Program-made: the position numbers and the translations under genes
Notes under the pieces: model-generated
What the model saw: the letters and a program-made list of their open reading frames with translations, nothing else
Databases searched by the model: none
Told to the model about the DNA's origin: nothing
Source of the DNA: Pseudomonas sp. GR 6-02
GTDB taxonomy: Bacteria > Pseudomonadota > Gammaproteobacteria > Pseudomonadales > Pseudomonadaceae
Direction: 5' to 3'
DNA length: 64,000 nt
NCBI RefSeq assembly: GCF_001655615.1
Contig: NZ_CP011567.1
Coordinates: 2,489,001-2,553,000, forward strand
Shown: piece by piece, positions 36,225 to 46,389 of the stretch
How positions within the stretch are numbered: position 1 is the stretch's first letter
Layout: each line of letters begins with the position of its first letter

Positions 36225-37637
36225 ATGCACATGTCCCAGATGTCCCGGCAAGACCCGTTGATCGAGAATCACACGGTCGATTACGTCCCTCTCGCGGAAC
36301 GCCATGGGAAGGCCCGCGACCTGTTCACTTTATGGTTCAGCACCAACATCGCACCGTTGCCGATCGTGACGGGGGCGATGGTGGTTCAGGTGTTTCACCT
36401 CGACCTGTTCTGGGGGCTGCTGGCGATTGCCCTCGGGCATATGCTCGGCGGACTGGTGATCGCCCTTGCATCAGCCCAGGGCCCGCGTATGGGCATTCCG
36501 CAGATGGTCCAGAGCCGTGGCCAGTTCGGCCGTTATGGCGCGTTGTTGATTGTGTTTTTCGCCGCGCTGATCTACATCGGCTTCTTTATTTCCAACATCG
36601 TGTTGGCCGGCAAGTCAATCGTCGGCATCGCGCCTGCGGTTCCGGTGCCGGCGAGCATCCTGATCGGTGCCCTTGGCGCCACCGCGATCGGCGTGATCGG
36701 GTACAACTTCATCCACACCCTCAACCGCATCGGTACTTGGGTGATGGGTAGCGCATTGCTTGCGGGGTTCATTTACATCTTCGCCCATGAACTGCCATCG
36801 GATTTCCTGACTCGCGGCAGCTTCAACCTCTCTGGCTGGCTGGCCACGGTATCGCTGGGGATCATCTGGCAGATCAGTTTCTCGCCTTATGTGTCGGACT
36901 ATTCCCGTTACCTGCCGGCGGATATCGGCATCGCCAAACCGTTCTGGGCCACTTACCTGGGCGCAACCCTGGGCACCATTCTGTCGTTTAGCTTCGGCGC
37001 GGTGGCGGTGCTGGCGACCCCGGAAGGTACCGAAGCGATGGCCGCGGTGAAGCAATCCACCGGCTGGCTTGGGCCGATTCTGATGGTGCTGTTTTTGCTC
37101 AATATCATCAGTCACAACGCCTTGAATCTGTATGGCGCGGTGCTGTCGATCATCACTTCGATCCAGACCTTCGCCAGCCAGTGGACGCCGAGCATCAAGC
37201 TGCGGGTGGTGTTGTCGAGCGGGGTGCTGGCCGGTTGCTGTGTTATTGCGCTGGGCGCTTCGGCGGATTTCATCTCGCAGTTCATCGGTTTGATCCTGGC
37301 GCTGTTGCTGGTACTGGTGCCGTGGGCTTCGATCAATCTGATCGACTTCTATGTGATCAAGCGCGGCCGCTACGACATCGCGTCGATCTTCCGGGCTGAC
37401 GGCGGGATTTATGGACGCTTCAATCTGCATGCGATCGTTGCGTATTTCATCGGGATCATCGTGCAGCTGCCGTTTGCCAATACATCGTTGTATGTCGGGC
37501 CGTATGCCAATATGGTCGAGGGGGCGGATCTTTCGTGGCTGGTGGGGTTGGTGGTGACGTGTCCGCTTTATTATTGCCTGGCGACGCGTGGGCAAACCCG
37601 GCAGAGCAGGGCGGCGCAGCTGGGCTATGCCGACTGA
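36225..37637 (+). CDS. NCS1-family permease (purine-cytosine type), probable N-heterocycle importer
   Basis: A 470-residue membrane protein with about 12 helices and NCS1/cytosine-permease signatures: DLFTLWFSTNIAPLPIVTGA, LGHMLGGLVIALASAQGPRMGIPQMVQSRGQFGRYGA, and FSPYVSDYSRYLPADIG. The family imports nucleobases, allantoin, thiamine and pyridoxine-like rings. Beside a ring-opening oxygenase and under the shared operator, uptake of trigonelline or a related pyridine compound is likely. Three in-frame ATGs (36225, 36231, 36240) lack a strong ribosome site, so the exact start is uncertain. Confidence 0.8.
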   Translation: MHMSQMSRQDPLIENHTVDYVPLAERHGKARDLFTLWFSTNIAPLPIVTGAMVVQVFHLDLFWGLLAIALGHMLGGLVIALASAQGPRMGIPQMVQSRGQFGRYGALLIVFFAALIYIGFFISNIVLAGKSIVGIAPAVPVPASILIGALGATAIGVIGYNFIHTLNRIGTWVMGSALLAGFIYIFAHELPSDFLTRGSFNLSGWLATVSLGIIWQISFSPYVSDYSRYLPADIGIAKPFWATYLGATLGTILSFSFGAVAVLATPEGTEAMAAVKQSTGWLGPILMVLFLLNIISHNALNLYGAVLSIITSIQTFASQWTPSIKLRVVLSSGVLAGCCVIALGASADFISQFIGLILALLLVLVPWASINLIDFYVIKRGRYDIASIFRADGGIYGRFNLHAIVAYFIGIIVQLPFANTSLYVGPYANMVEGADLSWLVGLVVTCPLYYCLATRGQTRQSRAAQLGYAD

Positions 37638-37655
37638 CAATGTAGGGCATCAAGC

Positions 37656-37692
37656 CTGTAGAAGCTGCCGCAGCCCGCATCAGCTTCTACAG
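37656..37692. repeat. REP-like inverted repeat overlapping the end of the TerC-type gene
   Basis: CTGTAGAAGCTG (37656-37667) and CAGCTTCTACAG (37681-37692) form a perfect 12-bp stem with a 13-nt loop. The right arm contains the stop codon of the minus-strand terC-like gene. It may terminate both converging transcripts. Confidence 0.65.
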
Positions 37693-38658
37693 GGATCGCA
37701 TTCGATCCTCCTTGCGACTCATGATCAGGCTCAACAGCACCGAAGTCAGGATGATCCCGCCGACAACGGCCAGTGACCATTCAACTGGCATGTGAAGCCA
37801 CGGCATCAGCGTCATCTTGGTGCCGATGAACACCAATACGGTCGCCAAACCGTATTTGAGCAAGTGAAAGCGGTCAGCCATGTCGGCCAGCAGGAAATAC
37901 AACGCCCGCAAACCCATGATCGCGAAGATGTTCGATGTGAACACAATGAATGGATCGGTGGTGACGGCGAAGATCGCCGGGATGCTGTCGATCGCAAACA
38001 CCAGGTCGCTGGCTTCGATCAGCACCAGTACCAGAAACATCGGCGTCGCCCAGTGCCGACCGTCTTGCACCACAAAAAAATGCTCGCCATGAAGCCCGTT
38101 GGTAACGCGCAGATGGCCGCGTATCCAGCGCAATAAGGGGTTTTTATCGAGGTCAGGCCGGTGACCGGCGAATACCAGCATTTTGATCCCGGTGATGATC
38201 AGGAATACACCGAACACATACAGCACCCACGCGAACTGCGACACCAGCCACACGCCGGCGAAAATCATCGCCCCGCGCATCACGATTGCCCCGAGCACAC
38301 CGTACAGCAGCACTCGGCGCTGCAGCTCCGGCGGCACGGCGAAGTAGCCGAAAATCATTACGAAGATGAACATGTTGTCGATCGATAGCGACTGCTCGAT
38401 CGGATAACCCGTGAGGAATTCCAGCATTCTGCGCTGGGCGATCTCGGGTCCGAACTCGCCATTCAAGTACCACCGGAGCAATCCCGCGAAGGCCAGCGCC
38501 AGCGCGCACCAGGCAATGACCCAGCACGATGCTTCACGCACCGACACCCGATGTGCCTTGCGCCCGCCGAAGACAAACAGATCCAGAGTCAGCATGGCCA
38601 GGACGAAGGCGATGAAGGCGACCCACATCCAGGGTTCGCCGATGTTCATAGGCTGCAT
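37687..38658 (-). CDS. TerC/Alx-family integral membrane protein
   Basis: A 323-residue protein with about nine hydrophobic segments and TerC-family motifs: LDLFVFGGRKAHRVSVREA near the N-terminus, EQSLSIDNMFIFVMIF (acidic residues in the membrane) and EASDLVFAIDSIPAIFAVTTDPFIVFTSNIFAIMGLRALYF. TerC/Alx proteins are linked to metal (manganese) export or tellurium resistance. It has no evident link to the catabolic genes around it and no copy of the shared operator. The ATG at 38658 has GGGAG upstream. It could be a passenger of the island. Confidence 0.85.
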   Translation of the reverse strand: MQPMNIGEPWMWVAFIAFVLAMLTLDLFVFGGRKAHRVSVREASCWVIAWCALALAFAGLLRWYLNGEFGPEIAQRRMLEFLTGYPIEQSLSIDNMFIFVMIFGYFAVPPELQRRVLLYGVLGAIVMRGAMIFAGVWLVSQFAWVLYVFGVFLIITGIKMLVFAGHRPDLDKNPLLRWIRGHLRVTNGLHGEHFFVVQDGRHWATPMFLVLVLIEASDLVFAIDSIPAIFAVTTDPFIVFTSNIFAIMGLRALYFLLADMADRFHLLKYGLATVLVFIGTKMTLMPWLHMPVEWSLAVVGGIILTSVLLSLIMSRKEDRMRSL

Positions 38659-38795
38659 GTCGTTCTCCCTGTCTGGACGTGTTCTGGAGCCGACAGGTTC
38701 ATGCTAGCGGGGGAATTGCGAGGAAGAAAAATCGATTATTCCTTATCGATAATTCGTTATTTACGAAGTGTCGCGGATGATCACCAATCCTCGGC

Positions 38796-38833
38796 ATAAA
38801 AAGGGTCACCGCAGCCCGACGCTGTGGTGACCC
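38796..38833 (-). terminator. Terminator of the PotABCD-type operon
   Basis: On the minus strand GGGTCACCACAG pairs with CTGCGGTGACCC (one G-T pair), then TTTTTATG. It lies 45 bp after the stop of the ATP-binding protein gene. A further short palindrome, GGCCCACCAAGGTGGGTCC, is at about 38857-38873. Confidence 0.75.
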
Positions 38834-38878
38834 GAGGGTGATACGCGAAAATCGGACCCACCTTGGTGGGCCTTTGCA

Positions 38879-40033
38879 TCAGTGAGCGCCAGCGGCTTTG
38901 TTCAGATCACTTTCAGCCCATTCGGTATAAACGCAAGCGTCTGCCGTCGCCCAGCGCACGCGCACCGGGTCGCCCGCCTTGAGTGGCATGCCGGCCGCAG
39001 AGAGGGCCTTGACGGTCATCGACGTGCCGCCCGAGGTCACTACGCTGCAGGTCTGGCTTTCGCCAAGGAACAGCACTTCCACCACCTTGGCCGAGACTTC
39101 ATTCCAGCCCGCCGCCAATGGTTCTTGACTCGCTTGTTCGACACTCAGGGCCAGGGCTTTTTCCGGACGCACCATCAGCAATACATCCTGATCGGTTTGC
39201 AAACCGGCTGTCAGGCGAATCGACAACGACTGGCCTTCAAACGAAGCCACCGCATTGCCCTGAGCCTTGAGTTTGAGGAAATTCGAGTTGCCGAGGAACG
39301 AAGCGACAAACGCATTCGGCGGATTCTGGTACAGGTCATAACCGCTGCCCAGGCCCACGATCTTGCCATGGCTGAAGATCGCGATGCGCTGAGACAAACG
39401 CATGGCTTCTTCCTGATCGTGGGTCACGTAGATAATGGTGATACCGAGTCGCCGATGCAGTTGGCGCAGTTCGTCCTGCAAGTCTTCGCGCAGCTTTTTA
39501 TCCAGCGCGCCGAGGGGTTCGTCCATCAGCAAGATGCGTGGCTCATAGACCAGCGCGCGAGCGATCGCTACCCGTTGTTGCTGACCACCGGAGAGTTGTG
39601 AAGGGCGGCGATGGGCAAACTGCTCAAGCTGTACCAGTTTGAGCATGGCATCGACCCGGCGCTCGCGTTCGGCGGGGGCCAGTTTGCGGATCGACAACGG
39701 GAACGCGATGTTGTCGCGCACCGACAGGTGTGGGAATAGCGAATAACGCTGGAACACCATGCCGATGTCGCGCTTGTGCGGCGGCACGTTGACCAGCGAT
39801 TGACCGTTGACCAGTATCTCGCCGCTGCTCGGGGTTTCGAAGCCGGCGAGCATCGACAAGGTGGTGCTTTTGCCGGAGCCGCTGGAGCCGAGGAAGGTGA
39901 GGAATTCACCGTCCTTGATGTCCAGCGAGATGTTGTCCACGGCGGCGAAGTCGCCGTAGTACTTGTTCAGGTTGCGCAGGCTGACCAGTGGTTTGTCGTG
40001 CTGCTGCGCGGAATCTTTGATGACGGCACTCAT
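38879..40033 (-). CDS. Spermidine/putrescine-type ABC transporter, ATP-binding protein
   Basis: A 384-residue PotA-type ATPase. Walker A is GSSGSGKST (usual GPSGCGKT; the phosphate-binding Gly and Lys are kept), the Q-loop is VFQRYSLFPHLSV, the signature LSGGQQQR, Walker B ILLMDEPLGALD and the H-loop YVTHDQEEAM. A C-terminal OB/TOBE domain (about residue 250 on) is present. It powers the two permeases encoded upstream. It is the last gene of the unit, followed by a terminator. The real substrate is open: the family also imports quaternary ammonium and small organic cations. Confidence 0.85.
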   Translation of the reverse strand: MSAVIKDSAQQHDKPLVSLRNLNKYYGDFAAVDNISLDIKDGEFLTFLGSSGSGKSTTLSMLAGFETPSSGEILVNGQSLVNVPPHKRDIGMVFQRYSLFPHLSVRDNIAFPLSIRKLAPAERERRVDAMLKLVQLEQFAHRRPSQLSGGQQQRVAIARALVYEPRILLMDEPLGALDKKLREDLQDELRQLHRRLGITIIYVTHDQEEAMRLSQRIAIFSHGKIVGLGSGYDLYQNPPNAFVASFLGNSNFLKLKAQGNAVASFEGQSLSIRLTAGLQTDQDVLLMVRPEKALALSVEQASQEPLAAGWNEVSAKVVEVLFLGESQTCSVVTSGGTSMTVKALSAAGMPLKAGDPVRVRWATADACVYTEWAESDLNKAAGAH

Positions 40034-40050
40034 GTCGTTCTCCTGGGCGC

Positions 40051-40860
40051 TCAGGCGCTGATTTGATTACGCCGGCGAACGGCGGCGGCGATGACCATGA
40101 CCAATACCGAGAGGCCGATCAGCAGCGTCGAGGCGACGGCGATCACGGGCGTCAGGTCCTGGCGCAGGGTGGTCCACATTTTTACCGGAAGGGTTTGCAG
40201 GGTCGGGCTGGCCATCATCACGCTCAGCACCACTTCATCCCAGGAAACCAGGAACGCGAACAGCGCACCGGCGACCATGCCCGGACGAATCGCCGGAAAG
40301 GTCACCTTGAACACCGCTTGCAGGCGCGAGGCACCGCAGATCACCGCCGCATCCTCGATCGACTGATCGAACAGCTTCAGCGAATTGATGATCGAGATGA
40401 TGGTGAACGGCAGCGCGACAATCACGTGACTAACCACGAAAGCGAACATCGTCCCGGTGTAACCAAGCTTGAGGAACAGCGCGTACACCGCCACCGCGAT
40501 GATCACCAGCGGCACGATCATCGGCAGGGTGAACAGGCCATAGAGCATTTCCCGGCCAGGGAAGCGCCCGCGCACCAAGGCAAACGCGGTCGGCAAGCCC
40601 AGGGTTACGGCGCAGATCGTAGTCAGCACCGCCACCTTGAGACTGGCCATGGCGGCGTTCATCCAGTCGGCGTTGGAGAAGAACTGGCCGTACCATTTCA
40701 GTGTCCAGCCCGGTGGCGGGAACACCAGCCACTGGGAGGAGCCGAAGGACAGCAGCACGATGAACACAATCGGCAACAGCAGGAACAACGCGATCAGCCC
40801 GGTGGTGAAGTACAGGCCGAAACGCATCCGGCGGCTCATGGCATTGGGGGTCAGGAGCAT
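40051..40860 (-). CDS. PotC-type ABC transporter permease
   Basis: A 269-residue permease with six helices. The EAA motif is DAAVICGASRLQAVFKVTFPAI in the PotC style; the N-terminus is MSRRMRFGLYFTTGLIALFLLLP after a short leader. It pairs with the PotB-type permease that starts upstream and the ATPase gene 17 nt downstream. The ATG at 40860 is taken; an ATG six codons later is also possible. Confidence 0.87.
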   Translation of the reverse strand: MLLTPNAMSRRMRFGLYFTTGLIALFLLLPIVFIVLLSFGSSQWLVFPPPGWTLKWYGQFFSNADWMNAAMASLKVAVLTTICAVTLGLPTAFALVRGRFPGREMLYGLFTLPMIVPLVIIAVAVYALFLKLGYTGTMFAFVVSHVIVALPFTIISIINSLKLFDQSIEDAAVICGASRLQAVFKVTFPAIRPGMVAGALFAFLVSWDEVVLSVMMASPTLQTLPVKMWTTLRQDLTPVIAVASTLLIGLSVLVMVIAAAVRRRNQISA

Positions 40861-40866
40861 GACGGC

Positions 40867-41811
40867 TTACCTCGCGTTGCTGGCGCCAACCGGGGATTCC
40901 GGCTGGAGCTTCAGGTAGAAGTAGAACAACACCAGCGTGATCACGATCAGCAAGGCTGCGCCGGCGCTGGCCAGTCCCCAATTGAGGAACGACTGCACCT
41001 GCTGGATGATGAATTCGGGCAGCATCATGTTCTGCGCGCCGCCCAGTAGGGCCGGGGTCACGTAGTAACCAAGAGACATCACGAACACCATCAGGCCACC
41101 GGAAAACAGCCCCGGCCGGCACAGCGGCAGGAACACCCGGAAGAAGTTGGTCCAGGGGCTGGCACCGCAAATCGAACCGGCTTGCAGAATCATCGGGTCG
41201 ATGGCCTGCATGGTCGCCTGCAACGGCAGCACGATGAACGGGATCATGATGTAGCTCATGCCGATCACCACGCCGGTCAGGTTGTGCACCATTTCCAGGG
41301 GTTGATCGATGATGCCCATCGCCATCAGCGCTTTGTTGATCACCCCGGAGGCCTGCAACAGCACCAGCCAGGAATAGGTCCGCGCCAGCAGACTGGTCCA
41401 CATCGACAGCAGCACGATGTTGAGCATCCAGCGGCCCCAGCCACGGGGCACCAGCGTGATTGCCCAGGCCAGCGGAAAACCCAGCAGCAAGCTGAACAGC
41501 GTTACCAGTCCGGCTACCGAGAAGGTGTTGATCAAGACCCGGGCGTAAGCCGAGTTCGCGAACAGTTGTTCATAGTTGCCCAGGCCCGGTACCGGCTCCA
41601 GCACCCCCCGCAGCAGCAGGCCGATCAACGGCGCGAGAAAGAACAGACCGAGGAACAGCAGGGCGGGGATCAGATTACTCGACCCGCGCCAGCGCTGTGC
41701 CAGGGAGGGAGATTGGTTCATCGCAGCCGCCTTGCCGGGAACCGCCCCGGCAGCGCCAGCGGCGCTCCCGGTCGGTGTAGGTTGACGGGACGCTGTTGCT
41801 GTCATTTTCAT
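40867..41811 (-). CDS. PotB-type ABC transporter permease
   Basis: A 314-residue permease with six helices after a variable Ala/Pro-rich N-terminus of about 30 residues. EAA loop: AGSICGASPWTNFFRVFLPLCRPG. The ATG at 41811 overlaps the stop of the binding-protein gene (ATGA). An internal Met (MNQSPSLAQRW, near 41721) is an alternative start that would remove the low-complexity leader. Six bases separate it from the next permease gene. Confidence 0.85.
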   Translation of the reverse strand: MKMTATASRQPTPTGSAAGAAGAVPGKAAAMNQSPSLAQRWRGSSNLIPALLFLGLFFLAPLIGLLLRGVLEPVPGLGNYEQLFANSAYARVLINTFSVAGLVTLFSLLLGFPLAWAITLVPRGWGRWMLNIVLLSMWTSLLARTYSWLVLLQASGVINKALMAMGIIDQPLEMVHNLTGVVIGMSYIMIPFIVLPLQATMQAIDPMILQAGSICGASPWTNFFRVFLPLCRPGLFSGGLMVFVMSLGYYVTPALLGGAQNMMLPEFIIQQVQSFLNWGLASAGAALLIVITLVLFYFYLKLQPESPVGASNAR

Positions 41812-42833
41812 TTGACCAGCCATTCGTTCCACCGTGTCGCGATGGCCGGACCGTTCTTGGCCCAGTACGCGAAATCAAGAGTGATCTGATCCTTGGCGTA
41901 GGCTGTCGGCAGGTTAGGGGCCAGCACTGAATCCAAGCGTGCCACGCTGTCGACGTTGACCGGCGCATAGGCGGTCAGGTTGGAGAAGTCAGCTTGTCCT
42001 TTGGCGCTGCTGGCGTTGGCCAAAAACTTCATGGCAGCCGCCTTGTTTTTCGTTCCCTTAGGCACGACCAGAATATCGGCCATGACCAGGTTCTGTTTCC
42101 AGCTCACACCCACCGGTGCACCATCTTCCTGGAGGGCATGAATCCGGCCGTTCCAGAATTGGCCCATGCTCGCCTCACCCGACGCCAGCAGCTGTTGCGA
42201 TTGCGCGCCGCCGCCCCACCAGACGATGTCTTTCTTGATGGTGTCGAGCTTCTTGAAGGCCCGATCCAGGTCCAGTGGATAGAGTTTGTCGGCAGTTACA
42301 CCATCGGCCAGAAGCGCCAATTCGAGCACGCCAGGGCTTGGCCATTTGTAGAGGGCGCGTTTGCCGGGGTAGGTCTTGGTATCGAACAGCGCGGACCAGT
42401 CCTGAGGTTTGTTGGCGCCGAGCTTGCCTTCGTTGTAACCGAGCACAAACGAGAAGAAGAACGAACCGACGCCATGATCGGAGACGAAGCGCGGGTCGAT
42501 TTTGTCGCGCTGGATCACGGAGAAATCGAGGGGTTCGAGCAAACCTTCGGAGGCTGCGCGCAAGGCGAAGTCAGCTTCGACGTCGACCACGTCCCATTGC
42601 ACGTTACCGCTTTCGACCATGGCTTTGAGTTTGCCATAGTCGGTAGGGCCATCCTGGACCACGGTGATGCCGGTGGCCTTGCTGAACGGATCGGCCCAGG
42701 CCTGCTTCTGCGCATCCTGGGTGGTACCGCCCCAGCTGACGAAGTTGACGCTTTCGGCCGCCATTGCCACATGGCTGACCGTGGCCAGTAAGCCCGCGAA
42801 CAGTATTGCGGTTGCACTTTTCTTCAACACCAT
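41808..42833 (-). CDS. Periplasmic binding protein, spermidine/putrescine (PotD) type
   Basis: A 341-residue solute-binding protein with signal peptide (LKKSATAILFAGLLATVSHVAMA, cut before AESVNFVSWGG). The mature part reads WGGTTQDAQKQAWADPF, DYGKLKAMVESGNVQWDVVDVE and PKGTKNKAAAMKFL, typical of family 1/PotD-like proteins. ATG 42833 is preferred over GTG 42839 because GAGGG is then spaced correctly. The operator O3 lies 160 bp upstream, placing this importer in the regulon with the NCS1 permease and oxygenase. A cationic N-heterocycle such as trigonelline, or another betaine, is a plausible ligand. Confidence 0.82.
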   Translation of the reverse strand: MVLKKSATAILFAGLLATVSHVAMAAESVNFVSWGGTTQDAQKQAWADPFSKATGITVVQDGPTDYGKLKAMVESGNVQWDVVDVEADFALRAASEGLLEPLDFSVIQRDKIDPRFVSDHGVGSFFFSFVLGYNEGKLGANKPQDWSALFDTKTYPGKRALYKWPSPGVLELALLADGVTADKLYPLDLDRAFKKLDTIKKDIVWWGGGAQSQQLLASGEASMGQFWNGRIHALQEDGAPVGVSWKQNLVMADILVVPKGTKNKAAAMKFLANASSAKGQADFSNLTAYAPVNVDSVARLDSVLAPNLPTAYAKDQITLDFAYWAKNGPAIATRWNEWLVK

Positions 42834-42991
42834 TTTCACGCCCTCATTGTTGTGTTTTTAAGCGGGCTTTTGTCGCCCGCCTATCGGGAGCAGTAGGTCC
42901 ATCTGGCCTTAAAGGCGACCGTGCCAAGAGCTGTTGTTTGTGCTTTTCCCTGCCGGGGCTTTTGGCTGAAGCGTTCGGTCTATGGAATATC

Positions 42992-43007
42992 ATATTATGG
43001 TATTCCA
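42992..43007 (-). promoter_or_regulatory. Operator O3 of the trigonelline-type module
   Basis: On the minus strand TGGAATACCATAATAT, followed by a mirrored half-site so that 42983-43007 forms an extended palindrome (TGGAATA at one end, TATTCCA at the other). It lies upstream of the PotABCD-type operon in the 42834-43113 gap, where no gene is visible. Confidence 0.7.
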
Positions 43008-43113
43008 AGCTTTGTGCAAGCATTTTGCCTTACCGGTTATCAGCCAAAAGCGGTTTTTTTGCCGTCAGGCCACCCAATAGTGAACTGCGCGGGTAAAGGG
43101 GCCAGCCCCGGAC

Positions 43114-44223
43114 TCATTCGGTGAAAGGGATGCTCTCGACCACTTCCAGGTCGTAACCGGTCAAGCCTGCGTATTTCAGCGGTGGGCCGAGATGACGCAA
43201 CTTGCCCACCCCGAGATCCTGGAGAATCTGCGCTCCGGTCCCTACTTCAGAATAGATGCGCGATTGCGAGCGGCTGAACTGTCGCGGCGGCTGGGTGAGT
43301 TGAGGCACGCGTTCCAACAGCGCTTGCGACGACTCATGATTGGCCAGCACGACCACTACGCCGCGACCTTCTTCAGCCACTCGCTGCAGGGCCGCCCATA
43401 GTGTCCAGTTGGACGGGCCGTTGTATTCGGCGCCAACCAGATCACGCAGCGGATCAATCACATGCACCCGCACCAGCGTCGGCTCGTCCCGGCGGATGTC
43501 GCCCATTACCATCGCCATGTGCACGCCGCCTTCGATGCGGTCTTCGAAGGTGATCAGCCGGAAAGTCCCATGCACCGTCGGCAATTCGCGCTCGCCGATG
43601 CGCACCACTGTGTGTTCGGTGCTCAGGCGGTAATGGATCAGGTCGGCGATGGTGCCAATCTTGATCCCGTGTTTGCGGGCGAACACTTCTAGGTCCGGGC
43701 GACGGGCCATGGTTCCATCGTCGTTCATCACTTCGACAATCACCGACGCCGGGGTGAAACCGGCCAGGCGGGCGAGGTCACAACCGGCTTCTGTGTGGCC
43801 GGCGCGGGTCAGTACGCCACCTTCTTTGGCGCGTAACGGAAAGATATGACCCGGTTGCACAAGGTCGGCGGGCCCGGCATCGGCGGCAACCGCCGCGGCG
43901 ACGGTACGTGCACGGTCGGCGGCGGAGATGCCAGTGGTCACACCGACGGCGGCTTCAATAGACACGGTGAACGCGGTGCTGAACATGCTGCCATTGCTCG
44001 GCACCATCTGCTCCAGCCCCAGGCGCTGACAGTGTTCATCGGTCAGGGTCAGGCAGATCAGGCCCCGTGCTTCGCGGGCCATGAAGCTGATAGCCTCGGC
44101 AGTACAGCGATCGGCGGCGAGGAGCAGATCGCCTTCGTTTTCCCGGTCCTCGTCATCGACCAGCAGCACCATCTTGCCTTGCCGGTAGTCTTCGATGATT
44201 TCTTCGATGCTGTTGAAGGCCAT
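43114..44223 (-). CDS. ribB: 3,4-dihydroxy-2-butanone 4-phosphate synthase with a degenerate GTP-cyclohydrolase II domain (RibB-type)
   Basis: A 369-residue two-domain protein. The N-terminal DHBP synthase (residues 1 to about 200) is intact: [46 protein letters not shown]. The C-terminal RibA-like domain keeps the fold ([24 protein letters not shown]) but lacks the three zinc Cys of true GTP cyclohydrolase II, so it should not hydrolyse GTP. The enzyme supplies the four-carbon riboflavin precursor. Under operator O4 beside flavin-dependent oxygenase genes it probably boosts flavin supply. It is likely a second copy beside the housekeeping one. Confidence 0.85.
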   Translation of the reverse strand: MAFNSIEEIIEDYRQGKMVLLVDDEDRENEGDLLLAADRCTAEAISFMAREARGLICLTLTDEHCQRLGLEQMVPSNGSMFSTAFTVSIEAAVGVTTGISAADRARTVAAAVAADAGPADLVQPGHIFPLRAKEGGVLTRAGHTEAGCDLARLAGFTPASVIVEVMNDDGTMARRPDLEVFARKHGIKIGTIADLIHYRLSTEHTVVRIGERELPTVHGTFRLITFEDRIEGGVHMAMVMGDIRRDEPTLVRVHVIDPLRDLVGAEYNGPSNWTLWAALQRVAEEGRGVVVVLANHESSQALLERVPQLTQPPRQFSRSQSRIYSEVGTGAQILQDLGVGKLRHLGPPLKYAGLTGYDLEVVESIPFTE

Positions 44224-44257
44224 GCTGGAACTCTCAGTGTTGGGTGGGTATATTTAC

Positions 44258-44273
44258 TGGTATACCATAATAC
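44258..44273 (+). promoter_or_regulatory. Operator O4 of the trigonelline-type module
   Basis: TGGTATACCATAATAC, identical to O5. It sits in the 71-bp gap between the divergent ribB-like and DUF1330 genes and could control both. Confidence 0.72.
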
Positions 44274-44294
44274 AAAATAAACCAAGAGGTCACT

Positions 44295-44588
44295 ATGAAG
44301 GCGTACTGGATTGCTCACGTGGATGTCACCGACCCCGATCAATACAGCCAATACACCCAGCGGGCACCGGCGGCCTTCGCGTTATATGGCGGGCGGATGC
44401 TTGCCAGGGGCGGGCGCAGCGAAGCGATGGAAGGTCGCCGCACGCCGCAACGCAGCGTGGTCATCGAATTCGATTCTTACGAGCAGGCGCTCGCCTGTTA
44501 CCACAGCGAGCAATATCAAGAGGCGAAACGGCACCGCGAGGGCGTGGCTCGGGCCGAAGTGATCATTGTCGAAGGCGTGGCGCCCTAG
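44295..44588 (+). CDS. DUF1330 family protein
   Basis: A 97-residue small alpha/beta-barrel-type protein: KAYWIAHVDVTDPDQYSQYTQRAPAAF, GGRMLARGGRSEAMEG, RSVVIEFDSYEQALACYHSEQYQEAKRHR. This is the DUF1330 pattern, related to dimeric EthD/ABM folds. No catalytic role is established. It is the only plus-strand gene in this stretch, with AAGAGGT before the ATG and operator O4 19 bp upstream, so it is probably induced with the catabolic genes. It may act on a reactive ring-cleavage intermediate; that is a guess. Confidence 0.8.
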   Translation: MKAYWIAHVDVTDPDQYSQYTQRAPAAFALYGGRMLARGGRSEAMEGRRTPQRSVVIEFDSYEQALACYHSEQYQEAKRHREGVARAEVIIVEGVAP

Positions 44589-44594
44589 GGGATA

Positions 44595-45913
<1,319 letters not shown>

Positions 45914-45999
45914 GGGGTCCGCTCTGAGTGTGGCTGTCCATGCAAAAAGAGCACGTCGATCGAGGATCATCGTGCTCAGGTCATCACAGCAGCCAAGGG

Positions 46000-46389
46000 T
46001 TAACTGGAGGCCTCGGCATCGGCTTCGGCGAAGGCTTCACGGGCGAGCCGGAAACTGTCTACGGCAGCGGGGACACCGCAATAAATACCGACCTGAAGCA
46101 GAATTTCGCGTATTTGTTCACGACTCAGCCCGTTACGCAAGGCACCGCGTACATGCAGCTTGAGTTCGTGCGGCCGGTTGAGGGCCGAAATCATCGCCAA
46201 GTTTATCATGCTGCGCTCTTTAAGCGACAAACCCTCACGGCCCCAGACGTGGCCCCAGCAATACTCGGTGACCATTTCCTGCAGTGGTCGGGTGAAGTCG
46301 TCGGCGTTCTCGATGGAGCGGTTCACGTAGGCTTCGCCCAGCACCTGGGTGCGGATTTTCAGGCCTTTTTCATACTTTTCATTGTTCAT
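46000..46389 (-). CDS. Carboxymuconolactone decarboxylase (CMD) family protein
   Basis: A 129-residue CMD-fold protein: GLKIRTQVLGEAYVNRSIENADDF, EMVTEYCWGHVWGREGLSLKERSMINLAMISALNRPHELKLHVRGALRNGLSREQIREILLQ, IYCGVPAAVDSFRLA. This form is close to gamma-carboxymuconolactone decarboxylases. Trigonelline cleavage is described as passing through a hydroxybutyrolactone and a carboxylated intermediate, so a lactone- or decarboxylation-related role is conceivable but unproven. The start overlaps the stop of the preceding dehydrogenase gene (ATGA). Confidence 0.82.
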   Translation of the reverse strand: MNNEKYEKGLKIRTQVLGEAYVNRSIENADDFTRPLQEMVTEYCWGHVWGREGLSLKERSMINLAMISALNRPHELKLHVRGALRNGLSREQIREILLQVGIYCGVPAAVDSFRLAREAFAEADAEASS

